DNA of 64,000 nucleotides from Margaritispora aquatica (Eukaryota; Ascomycota; Leotiomycetes; Helotiales; Discinellaceae), in the NCBI GenBank assembly GCA_007644065.1, contig VJWN01000013.1, forward strand, positions 1,054,001-1,118,000, in the 5' to 3' direction. A program made the position numbers and the translations under genes. Numbering within the stretch: position 1 is the stretch's first letter; each line of letters begins with the position of its first letter. The notes below the pieces were generated by a model, which did no database searches, had not been told where the DNA came from, and was given only the letters and a program-made list of their open reading frames with translations. Positions 11,418-23,064 of this stretch are shown here, piece by piece.

Positions 11418-13206
11418 CTTGAGCGAATGTGATGGTCCTTTTCCTTGGATTGAATCGCTATGTCAATTGATTGAGTGATTGATTGATCGTGTAGAAGCTT
11501 ATTAACCGTGTGCGCAAATGTGTATAGTGTATAGTGTATAGCGAGTGTGTAGATAACAACGAATGTACAGACCCTCTCTTTCTCAATCACGCTCTCCTAA
11601 TGACTCTTGCCTTCAGCTTTGCGACAAACAAATATCTCGTCTGAGGTTGAGAGAAAGAAAGAAAAGCGAAAATAAAAAAAGTAGCGCAAACACATAGCTA
11701 AATACCAGCTCAGACACACATACATCGTACATATGGTATAGTGCATGCATGCATACCCGAGGAGCAAATGACAACAGCCCGCTGTCACACAAACAGTAGA
11801 GAGAACAAAGTAAGTCACACACCACAAAGACACACCACACACAGCACCACCTACAGACACCACACACTCGACCTCGTATTACCCATGTGCATGCTCTCCC
11901 TTTCCCCAGCCCGGTTCCAGTTCCGGGTTCACAGCATCTCGTTACCCTATTTGGCTATGTTTCACTTACCTCTCATTTCTCCCTCACATTCTGTCTTGAT
12001 TTCTTTCTTTATTCCTGGCTGGGCTCCTTTTGCAACCATCAACCAGCCAAACCCCATTCAAATTCAGATTCAGCCACGATTAATGCACGCGGGGTAAACC
12101 AAACCGTTCATTACCTTACCTTACCATTCTCTGACCTAAACTGCTCCAGGGCAAAGCAACCAATAACCATAGCTTCCACCAAAACGACCATTCACTCGAA
12201 ATGAGAAACTTGGGACGAAAAACGACCTAACTCGAGCTTGTTGTCTCGTGACACCAAGATCAGACGAAAGCCCTGACATGCCCTGACCTGACCTACGAGG
12301 GCCCTGTGGTTGAACGTGTGGTCGTCCAATTATGCTTAACCTTAACCCCATCCCCATTCATTTCCATCCCACCCCATCCTACTGCCCTGCCCTGCACTAC
12401 CACCGCACTGCACTATTCGGGGGACCGGCCACTCACGGTTATTCTCGTTTCGTTCGCAGGATCACAATGAGACTCTGTGGTGGTCTTGGTATTCGTATTC
12501 CAATTTCGGGTCCAAAGAGAAAGAGAGAAAGAAAAAAAAAAGATGAAAAGAAAGATGAGGAGTGGAAAAGACGAGGAGGATTGCAAGAGACGTGAAGGGT
12601 AATGAGTGGTGAATGGTCATATTATTTCGAGATGGGGGCTGGGGCCTGTGAAGGATTTCATTGTCGACTCGAGAGGAATTCGGGTCGTGATGAAGTCTGG
12701 TGATGGTGATGCTCGTATTCAATCTCTACGTGGTTAAAGAGAATGAAACGCTGTTATGCAATGGAACAATGGACATCACAATGCGCTGGTTCATCACGAG
12801 AATCACGATGAAGAAACTCAACAGCCGTTAAGAACCATGCAGGTAAATTTTACACTTTTTCATTATCCATCCATCCATTCTCATCTCATCACTGTGTATA
12901 CAACACACCAGACCGACCAATTCATAAAACCTAGAACACAAAAAGTAGTAATTACGCCCTCCTTTCCCTCCCACACTCCTATAACACACTTTACTCCCCC
13001 AATACCCATCCTTCCCTTCCCATTCGACCTTACAGTCTTCCATTGTACTCAAACAAATCATAATTCCAGTCAATATAGCCACCAGGGCAGAAGGCAAGGT
13101 GGTTCGTGTGACTCGGAGACTTCATCGCAGAGTATGCTGCACCGGAAGTCTAGATCAAATCGTAGATCGTAAAACGTCTCGAAATTATTCGTCTCACAAG
13201 GTTGGC
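11418..13206. other. Intergenic, 1.8 kb, low-complexity rich
   Basis: Upstream region of the GPI protein gene. Contains a GTGTATAGT repeat near 11520-11540, a CACACA-rich stretch near 11800-11870, a TTACC repeat near 12110-12126 and an A/G-rich tract near 12515-12560. No coding region is supported. Confidence 0.55.
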
Positions 13207-16200
13207 TTAGAATATCGTACTCTTCACGCGTTGGTGGTGTCGACCGCCGGATGGCTTTCGTGTTCCTTGCTCTGCTCTCTTCTTCAAGCTATTCTCGCGC
13301 TTGAGGACCATGTCACACCAACTGCGCTTCGAGTTGTCGCCCTCCTTGCCGACACATGCATCAAGGACTTGCATCCATCCTTCCTTGTCTGCGGCTGTGT
13401 CTGCATAGAAGTCGATAACCTCGCCGTTGTTGAATCGAATGCGGAATCCCTCCTCGACAAACATGTATCCTTCCTCTTCTTCTGCGAAGCCAGATTTCCG
13501 TCGCTTACCACCCTTTCCAGTAGTTTCCTTCTGTGTAAGAGCACGGCGATCATCAATAAGTTTTGAGGCATTAGCAAGGTTGATTGTTGCACGAGGTTGA
13601 CGAGTTGATTCGTGATAAGCAGTCAATTTGCTACCAACAAGCTTGAAGTAGCGACGACGCCAATACTGTAATCGTTAGCTTTTTGATCAACCAGAAATAG
13701 AGCTTTAAGACATACCGGGCAATCTCCACCTTGCTGACTGAGGTGACCTTCGAAATTACGAGCGTTTGCACTCTCAGCCTCCTTCATCTCACGAATGCAA
13801 GAGTTCATGCTCTTTGGCATATCATCATCTCCTGCACCTTTGGGTTTGGGCACAAACAGGAGTTGAAGTTCCAATTTAGCAACCTTGTATGGTGCCCGAC
13901 GTTGAACATTGGTATTGCCACGCTTGCTCTTGACACTCGATGCGTGATTTGCATCTTCTGTGGCCCATTCGTTGAAGCATGCGACGTCTACAACATATGG
14001 ACGACCAAAGCATCGAGTTTCATGATCTTTGAGACAAACATATGATCGTCCAAAGCTACCGTCTTCTGCGGCTAGAGGTGACAGTAAATCCCAAGCAGTA
14101 GGTAATGTAGAAACACGCTTTGCTTGTGCCTCACGTTGCTTCTGTTGAGCAATCCGTTCTTCCTCTTCCTTCTGTCTCATCTCAAGTTCTTTGCGCTTCT
14201 TAGGCGAGGCAAAGACCCGACTGAAGGTGGATTGCTTGGTGACCTTCTGGATCTTGGTTGGAGACTCCACAACACGCTTGGGTGCTGGCTTAACAAGCTT
14301 GGCATTGAGGGTCAATTGGAACTCAAGCTCGTTTGGTACAACAAGCTCGAATTCTTGTCCAATTGGCGCATTTCTTCCAAGTTCAAGCCATGCAGTTGTG
14401 ACACAATGAACACCATTATCTAGCGTTAGACTGAACCATGTTTGCTCATCTGGAAAAGAGTCAGTGATATTTCTACCTCAAATTCGACGAAACTCACTCT
14501 TAGGTAAAGGTAAGTCGAGATCCTTGACACCAATAACCTTGACAAAGAGTCTTCCTCTCTCGCCACCTTCTTCGGGAGTAGGATCAGATGAATTCTCTTC
14601 AGACACAATACCTAAACCGCTAGCATTGCTCTCATGTCCAGGCATTGGAGGCACAGGGCCAGATGCATACTTCTTGCGAGGATTTGACCTGTCGTGCACA
14701 CTGCTCTTGCGAGGTTGTCCATTCCATGGCTCAACAGTCCAGGATTGTGGTCGGTCTTTCTTGATTGGAGAATTGCCAGCTGAGCGGGTGCCATGGAAGC
14801 CATCACCTAGCTCCTCACTGCTTGACGCAACGACAAGTTTTGTGTTTTGTCTCATCAAATAGCCGCGCTGTTTACGTGGAGAAATGTTAGCATAAGTTTC
14901 AGAACGAGGAAGTTTTGGATCAGAAGACGCTTGGTCTTCGTGGTAAAACATCGCTGAGTGTGAAAAAGAGAGGTTAAACGCAACCTTTTGGGCCTCAATG
15001 ACTCTGTCAAAATCTTTGTCAAGACTCAAGCCAGGCCCACCGCCAATATCCAGAGTCAAGGAACGTTGTTTGAAGCTTGGATGTCTCTCCAAGTAGTCAC
15101 CGGTTTTCTCTGTTTCGCCTAATTCGCGTTCCGCACTGAGAGATGGTCGATTGCGATGACGCTCTGGAATGGGAGGAATGGAGTAAATTTCACTGCTGAC
15201 TTGTCTTCTGATATCACGCATTGACATGATGTCCGAAGGCGTTGCTGATGGTCTGGTCTTGAGTTTCGAGCCGGAGGCTTTGATTGTAGCAACCTGTTCT
15301 GGGATGCTTGGAGATTCACGGGCAGGCGATTCTGGAGTTGGTGATCGAGAGACTGGATGGCGGATGACGGATTCTGGAGTTCCAACTTCAAGCTCTTCGT
15401 CCTCCTCGTCGTCGTCAGAACCCCAACCAGTGCCATCATACTCAGGCTTTAAAACTGGCAATGGTTTCTCTTGCGGTGTCTCTGGTCGTTGCATGTACTG
15501 TTGAACATGCGTCATTTTGGGTATTTCAAGCTGAAGCTCTTCTTTCGGAGGTGGAGGCGAGGGTGTCATGTAGGATGATAAACCGAGACCAAAATCATTG
15601 TTTGTGAGAAATCCAGTAAATTCCGGAAGTGAATCATTGCTGTTCTGTTTTACAGGCTCTAGCACGACTTCCTTCAATTTTGGTGTAGTGGCACGAGAAG
15701 TTGGTGGGCTTTCATCGCGGGAGGTAAAGCTATCAACGGAAGGCAGTTTCGGGCTAAGATTTTGTGGAGTTGGTTCGGAATATTCGCTCTCCTCATCCTC
15801 GTTCTCAGCTGCAGCAGCTTCAGGTTCAATGATGTCAGACTGGTGGATGCTATCTTCAGACACATCGTTTTCGTCCTGATATTCTTCAACCTGTGACTCG
15901 GTTCGTTGATAGAGGTCAGGGATGGAGTAGACATCAACATCATCCTCCTCATCAGGTTCGCGTTTGATGATCACGCTGTCTTCATAGTCCATCATAGAGT
16001 CTTCAGTTGATGGAAGTGGGGTATCTGGATCCAATGCAGCTGGTCGTTCTGGACTGGAACTTGGCATAGGAGAAGAGAAGTTGTAATCTGATTCCCTCGA
16101 GAAAGGATCAGCGCCATTGACTTTTCTTAGAATGGATTCACGAGAAATTCGAGGTGGCAGCTGATACTCTCCCAAACCCGGGAGGTCGTCAAGAGTATCT

Positions 16201-17830
16201 TCATCCTCGTGAATGCTAATTGTCTGTTCACGATCAGGTGTTTGGCTGTTTCTATCTCTTGGGCCGGCACGTCTCATGCGACGCTCACGCTGCTTCTCGG
16301 CCTCAGTCTTTGGTTTATCATCGTCTTGAATCATCATCAAGCGAAGTCTCTCTTCCAAAGACATCTTGCCGCCAGTCATTCCATGGATCTCAGATTTGCT
16401 GATCGGCGAAGGAAGTGGTGGTGATGGCAGATTCCTTTGCGAGGCACGTTCCGCAGCTGCAGACAAGCCGGTTGATGAGGTTGAGCCACTTCTTCTGTGC
16501 ATTTCCATACCTGGTAGAGGCGGCAGAGGCCTGTGATCACCATTCGAGCCCATCGAGTCATTCCGGCTGGCGGCTGGACGACCAAATGCTGAAGATGGTC
16601 TAGCATCAGGCATTGGACTTCCTTCTGGTCCATTAAATGGATCTTCAAAATGCCCAGACATGAAACTAGAATTGTGCTCCCCAGGGCTAGCATGTCTCCA
16701 GTCCTCTGGTCCTACTACTGGGGTTTTGTCGGTGTCCTCTAGAGAAGCATCAAAGCTGTCGTCCTGCTCAATAGAGTCGCCTCGAATATAACTATCCTCC
16801 TCTTCGTCCTCTTCACCAGAATCATAGCTGTTTTCGCGCGATCCTGTGCCAATTGATGATAGGTCTGGAGTTGTCATCTCGTACTCATTGATTTGAGGGG
16901 GAGCAGCGTCGAATGTCACACTCTTCGCATGTCTGTGTAATGTTCGTCCTGGTGGCAGCTGATGCTCATCTGGTGAAGGATCATCGGACCATGTACCGTT
17001 CTCTGAATCGTAGCTCGCCTTGCCATTGAAACGACTGATAGATAGGGACGACTTCGTAGGTGAGATTTGGTCCTTGCTTGGAGATCGCAGTCCATTGGCC
17101 CCATCTTTCAAGGGAATCTTGATTGGACTCGCAGGATTATACAGCGGAATGCTGCTCTTGCTGTCGTTTCTCAAGTGACCGAATGCTCGTCCTCGTTCTG
17201 CTGAGCGAAGACCATCCAATCCAGATCCTCCATACGCATTTCCTTGTAATTGTTTGGCCAGAGGGCGCTCGACCAGGTGTACAGCTGCTGGATCGTACTC
17301 TTGTTTCTGCTCACGCGCGAACATGTTGCTATTCTTCACACGTGAAGCTTTCTGCAGTCGCTCAATTGAGGTTCTCCGTGTGGGTGAAGGGGAAGCATCG
17401 CGCCCAGCAAACATGTTTTCGGAGTTGAGGCGACTCGGTGTGGCGGGGTCTCGTCCCTGCCAGAACAATCGAGGAGAAGAATTGCCATCGGACGCGTTGA
17501 AAGGGGACGACTGGAATGGAGACGAGTCCATGTTGGGAGGTAGCTTCTACATGGCAAGACAGTCAGTGGTTAATTCTCCGAGAGACGCATCCCAGGTCTA
17601 GTTTGTTTACCTTTGGTGAAATAGCTTGCTTGAAGCTGGGCGAATTTCTTCTGTGTGATGTTGGAGCAAGTTCTGACAGTGGTCGAGGCAGAGAAGACGA
17701 CTTGATTGGCGATATTGATGTTCCCTTTTGAATGCGAAGAGGGTGTACCTGCAATTATCAGCCTCGTGTTGATTGTTGATGCAAAGCATTTTCCACCGGA
17801 GCAACTCACCGGCTGCGAAGGCGAAGCCAT
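13207..17830 (-). CDS. BUD4: Bud4/anillin-like septum protein with PH domain (1466 aa)
   Basis: Bud4-type proteins scaffold septins at bud necks or septation sites in fungi. Model on the minus strand: exons 17830-17810 (21 nt, MASPSQP), 17748-17611, 17546-14498, 14449-13716 and 13665-13207; phases agree and total 4401 nt. The long N-terminal two thirds are disordered, Ser/Pro- and acidic-rich. From about residue 1030 an anillin-homology region begins (GRLFVKVIGVKDLDLPLPK, then WFSLTLDNGVHCV). A PH domain near the end starts YWRRRYFKLVGSKLTAYHE and closes around GWMQVLDACV. The PH exon junction falls exactly before YWRRRYFKL. The start was placed at the tiny first exon because the second exon (PLRIQKGTSISPIKSS...) reads in frame into KLPPNMDSSPF. 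The assignment rests on the anillin-plus-PH order and the size. Confidence 0.92.
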
Positions 17831-20148
17831 ATCAACTTATTCCTCCTTCCTCGTGAACATATACCGAAGTTGTCTCGGACTTCTTCAGAGACTTGGACGA
17901 TCTTGGAATGGCTGTGGAATGCAGGTGGTTCAGTATACCTGTGCGCGCCGCGTGGAATAGGTGTGCAGCAAATACAATTTGCAAAAACGCTGGTCGAATA
18001 TGCAGAGCAGTATCAAATCAACGAAAGAAGAGAAGTAAAGAAGCGAATGCGATCACCAGATGCTCTTGCAAAAGGATATGCCACGAATAATGCGTGTTAT
18101 GAAGCGCAATGGTTGGGGGTGGTAGTGGTGGTGGGTGTAGGCCTGATATGTATTGACCAAACACAGGCTAAATGTAGACAAGCGTGGTTGGGAGGGCAAC
18201 CGAAAATGTATACATTCTAGTTATCCACATTGACGACATCCCCGTCGCCGTCCCAGCAGTTCCCCCGTCGTCGCATCCAACCGCCTCTTCTCGTCCTGTT
18301 CCTGAAACCAAGCGAGGCTATTTTCTGCCCCATCCACTACCCACCCATCGTGCCCATCTGATCTCGTCTACACATCCCACTCTCTGCACTTCTCTGCACC
18401 TCAGCTGCACTTCAACTGCACACTACTGTACTCTAATGTGGATCCTATGCTATGCAGCTATACAGTATCTCTATCTCTTGATCTCACCTTATTCGTCCGT
18501 AAAGTCGTCGATACGGGCTCATTCTCTTCGATGTTCTTCAAAACATGAATGTGTAACTTGATATTGGTCACTTTACTCCCAAGGGTATCCTTTCCAGTCC
18601 CTTTCCTAGTCTCCAACGACAACAACAACAAACACTTATTGGCCTCATCTTGCACTTTATGCCATTGCCCCTCATGATTGTTCACATTTTATTCATGTTT
18701 GCTCGGAGCTTTTAGCATCGACTTTGTCCTTGAACTTGAAGCTTTGGTGGCGTCTAGTGTTGCAAGCCTTTTTCCCTCTAATCTTGGTTTCGATCTCAAA
18801 CCTAGCTCTGCCGTCTCTCGTATCACACCACAATTCTCACCATACCTGAGTAGTTGCAAGCTACCACCGTCCCACCCGAATTTTTTTTGTCTAACCAACC
18901 CTCATCACTATCATAACAAACAAGAGGTCTAATCAAAACATTGGATTCGCACCGAGACATATCGATATCGAAGGGTGTTGATTATATGTCAGTACTCGAT
19001 GTGGAGAGACATGACTAGTAGGAGCAGAAAGTAAACAAAGAAGCAGGTGCTCATGGAACAAGTTACCCATCAACATATCTCTATATCACTTTCTCGTTAC
19101 TTTGGATTACCAGCGAAAGTCATTTTGGTTTCTTCATGTCTGTTCGATGAATGCGACTGTTTTGTAAACAAAAACATTTACCTTCGGTTTCACTACCTAG
19201 CGGAAGTGGACGGGAGGCTTGACAGTTGGTCACATGATCACTTTTTGCTTCTTTTGATGACGGGAGATGCCGCAAATCCGAGAGCTTCCATTCCATTCAA
19301 ACTCGACTTCAACCGAGAAAGAGTTCAAGGCACATGTCAACATTAAAAAATCGAGTGTTGAACCATAAAATGCTGTGTATCGAAAATGGCGACTAAATAC
19401 TTCTGTTCATTTCATGAGTCCATGCATCCTTCCATTCAAAGAGCAACATCCTATTTACTAGGCGACAAGTCAAATAGGCTTCTTGGGACATATAAAAACT
19501 CTTTCCAAAAATTCCTGGGTGTGGATATTTAATAGATTTCTTGAAGAAGGGCGATTGCTTTCCCTGTTCTATAAATAGGTCCGTCACCTTGAGAAAGATG
19601 TCTTGAAAAAAGCAAATCCCTTTCCATGTGCAAGGTGAGCGGGTTAAGCTCGATAATTCTCAGATTTATAATAAATCTATGATTCTCAACGATCATCAAG
19701 TGAAGATTTACGTGTATTTGGAGGTGCTTGAAACTGCTCGTAAAATTCTAGGATACGATAGTAACCATTTAAGCGTCTAAGCCTTTGTACTTCAGTCCAC
19801 GGACTCTTAGCGACCTATGGATGTCTCCCAAAATCTATGTAATTCATAAAGATAACAAACCAAACCAGTATACTTGACTCAATCTGGGTTTAATATATCA
19901 ATACCATAGCTTAGCTTAGCTACCATCCACCCACCTACCCCATACCTAATAATCAGCAAAGAAACACCACCAGCAAGCTTCTTCTCCAGCCCCTCCACAA
20001 CTCCCGTCCAACCAACCAAGCATCATGAATAAATCAAGGCACTACCTTACCATCCTCCCGATCTTCACACCGAACAAACACCAATACGCTCCTATCATAC
20101 CCTATCCTATCCTATCCTACCAGTTCCCAAGCCAACCACCCATCACCA
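17831..20148. other. Intergenic upstream of BUD4, 2.3 kb
   Basis: BUD4 promoter and leader, then unassigned sequence. Open frames such as 18184-18561 and 19047-19346 have no homology flavour. Repeated short words occur near 20095-20118 (CTATC repeated). Confidence 0.5.
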
Positions 20149-20340
20149 TCATATAGTACAAGCCATCAAGCACCACCAAACACCAAGCAAGCACCTCCTC
20201 ATTCGCAAGATAAAAAAAATAACACCCGCAATCCCAACTGCCACAGCTAGCACGGCCCGTCCCAAGAGGGAAATGTTCCAGAGTCTCAACTCTAAATGAT
20301 ACCAACCGCACGCTAACAACGAACGCACTTGGCTCGACAT
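20149..20340 (-). CDS. Possible small single-pass membrane protein (63 aa)
   Basis: Frame starting MSSQVRSLLACGWYHLEL with a strong hydrophobic segment (LLGRAVLAVAVGIAGVIFF) followed by basic residues, then a second Trp/Cys-rich hydrophobic end. It stands alone in a long intergenic region. No family is recognised, and an overlapping frame on the same strand is equally long, so it may be chance. Confidence 0.25.
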   Translation of the reverse strand: MSSQVRSLLACGWYHLELRLWNISLLGRAVLAVAVGIAGVIFFILRMRRCLLGVWWCLMACTI

Positions 20341-21092
20341 GGTTTGTTTATTCTACGAGCTGGAGAAACATGTTTCTTGGCTTAGGTTGTTTAAGTTGTA
20401 TGCATGATGATCATCTCTCCCTCCCTACCTCCTCAAACTTCAAACCTCCCTTTTCAAACCTCACTCCTTCAAAACTCCATTCTCAAACTTCCAAAATCCC
20501 AACTCGCATTTTCTAAATCCGGAATTTACAAGCAAAACAAGCATCGAGTCAACAATCTCACCGTCACAATCACAATCACAGTCAGTATCAAAGTCAAGTC
20601 AAAGATCCTGCAAGGTAGACTCGTATTACCGCTCACTCAGCTAAGCTAAGCTGAGTGCAAAGAAGCCAGTAGATATGCAATCCACCACCTCCTCGCCAGC
20701 TCAAAGCGAACAGCAGCAAGCACGCATGTGACGCATCTACTATCACGTCTTCAGCCAGCGCAAATCCCAAACCAAACGCCCATTTGAAGAAGGAGAATTG
20801 AAGAGAGGGAGCACCAACTCCGCTCTTAAATTCCTTCTGTGTGATAGCTCATAACCGGAAAGATGCCAGCGCAAAGAATAAGGAAATGCAGTAAGGTCGC
20901 AATTCTCGTTCCCAAAAACAACCATTCACGCAGCACGAAGCTCAGAAATACGAGCGCCGAATCACATCTGGTATCTCATAAAAATACCTTGGATGCCGGA
21001 ACGCCAAGACATCATAGAGAAGGCCGAGATATCAATCAACTAAAGACCACGAAAATGGATCAACGCTTATAATTACCGCAAATCGCGAGAAA
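20341..21092. other. Intergenic, 0.75 kb
   Basis: C/A-rich segment near 20405-20530 and a CTAAGCTAAGCTGAG run near 20640-20654. No gene supported. Confidence 0.5.
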
Positions 21093-23064
21093 TCAAGAAG
21101 TGTAATTTTGAGGAGCGTATCTCGAGTCAGCAAGGGTGCCTAGGGTTCCTCTGACTGGACGAGCAATGCCATTGGCACTAACTGGGGCACGAGCAATGGC
21201 AGCTGGTGGCTTGGAGTCGGATGCAGTCGAAGTAGCCGGGAGATAACCAACGTTGTGACGAGGAAGATTATCAAGTGGTGCAATCTTGATATAACCAAAG
21301 CCTTGGTGGTGAGGGTTGTAGGATTCAAGTTCAGAGGCATCGTTGACGTCAGGAATATTGGTAGTGTGTGGTGCAGTTTGGATATAGCCAAATATTTGGT
21401 GTGGAGGCTGGTTCTCGTTATAAGCACTGGGAGTACCCAGATTGAGGCCAGGAATACGAGTCTGAACATCGCCAGCAACACTTAGAGCACCAGCGCTGAA
21501 GTCAGGAAGACTAGTAGATGGTGTAATCTGAAGGGATCCCAAGTCCAAATCGCTTGGCTGGGCATCGTGCGAAGCACTTGAGGCAGCTTGTCCGTCAACC
21601 CAGTCAAGATAATCTGAATAGTTGACTGGTGGTTTCTTCCCCTTCCTATTGCCGTTTAGCTGGGCATTGTCCCAGGAGGCAGTTTGTTGATCAACCCATG
21701 CAAGATATTTCGAATAGTTGACTGGTCGTTCCTTATAGACCGGACGGTCCCATCGCTTCTCACCATGATACATCACATCCTTGGGGTGAGTAATGGTAAC
21801 TGGAGTACGGAGGGGTGCCAAACTGGAACATATTAATGATTTGTTATATTTGGATGTCGTGAATTTTGTTCATACCTTGAACCATTGAAGCTGCTTCCCT
21901 TCATATGAGTATCTCCATCTCCATCACCATAAGATGAGGCTTGATGTTGGTTGCTGACTCGAGAAGCCTTGGGCCATGCGGAGGAATTGACACTGGATTG
22001 GCGTGGAACTGGGGGCGCGGCGTTTTCATCAGAAGCAAATCTCAGAGCAGCTGCATAAGTTAGACTCAATATCATTTGGATTTGTTTTGAGAAAGTTATG
22101 TTAAAGAGCGATGAACTTATACATACCAATAGTTGGGGCGGCCAAGCCTGTGTTGGATTGTTCTTGGTCAGCCGTTTTCAATTGTCCTACGCTGTAGGGG
22201 TTATGCAGAGCACCCCCTGCAGCATTCTTCCGAAGTGTTAGCTTTTGTTATCACTTTGCTTCGAGAGATTGACTTGCAGGAATCTTGTTGCCAACTGGGC
22301 CACTTCCGTCGAATCCATCGTGAACCACATCTCTGACTGGCTCAGTACCGACGGCTGAGTTAAGCGAATCGACGGCGCAAGGACTGCTCATGGCACCTCT
22401 ATCACCACCACCACCACCACCACCACTAGCATTCTTCCGAAATATTAGCTTTTGTTATCAAGTGGAATCGATAGTGCTGACTTACAGCAGTGTTTCTGAC
22501 AGCAGCGTTAATTCCGCCGAACTCATTCTGATACACGTTTCGAACTTGCTGAGCGGGTGGTGGAGCTTGCTGGGCACTATTGGAAGCTGCTTGGCTAGCA
22601 CCGGAACGCGAAGTAACAGTGCTGTTTCGGGCTCCAAGGTTGGTGCCGACAGGTGCGCGAGCAGGGGCAGACTGCAATGCTCCTCCTCTGCCTCCAACCA
22701 TACCAGTGTTCGAATATGCTGGAGCACTACCTTGAAGTCTAGCAGCAGTGGTAACAAATCTTCCGCTGTTGCTACCTGCACCTCCACCTCCACGTCCACC
22801 ACGAGCAGGGCGTGACTTATTTCCACCTGATTTGTGACTGGCTCTGAAAGATAAATTAGTGTGGATCTTCGACTGCACTAGTATGTGTGTTGTTCGCTTA
22901 ATTTGAGCAAGGAAAAGGGGATTGGGGAAGCAGGGGGTGAGCAAACAGACAAAGATGTATTAGGCGAAGGAGAAAAAAAGAAAGGAAAGCACATACTGCA
23001 TTTCCCTAGCAAGAGCCAAATTGGCCTGAAGCTCACGGTTGGGGGGTCCACGATTGGGATACAT
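21093..23064 (-). CDS. RGG-rich protein with duplicated exon/intron module (528 aa), function unknown
   Basis: Model on the minus strand: exons 23064-22997, 22843-22486, 22433-22278, 22226-22127, 22050-21876 and 21822-21093; phases agree and total 1587 nt. The N-terminus (MYPNRGPPNRELQANLALAREMQ) leads into an Arg/Gly-rich stretch (SRPARGGRGGGG) typical of RNA-associated proteins. A poly-Gly run starts exon 3. The C-terminal exon has a pair of related units, PVNYSKYLAWVDQQ (near 319) and PVNYSDYLDWVDGQ (near 351), and three GYI/GYL motifs (FGYIQTAP, FGYIKIAP, VGYLPAT). Intron 3 (22277-22227) uses a GC donor. The start could instead be upstream in frame at 23166, but the intervening residues look like leader. 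I do not recognise the family; an RNA-related role is inference from the RGG content. Confidence 0.72.
22227..22485 (-). repeat. Diverged duplicate of an intron and its flanking exon edge
   Basis: Introns 2 (22485-22434) and 3 (22277-22227) of the RGG gene are related along their length. Both contain AAGTCA near the donor and TGATAACAAAAGCTAA near the branch site, both end TTCGGAAG, and both are followed by an exon starting AATGCT. One has a GTAAGT donor and the other GCAAGT. Confidence 0.8.

Noticed and set aside
18184..18561. 125-codon plus-strand frame upstream of BUD4
   Set aside because: Low-complexity Ser/His/Pro translation without domain or splice support.
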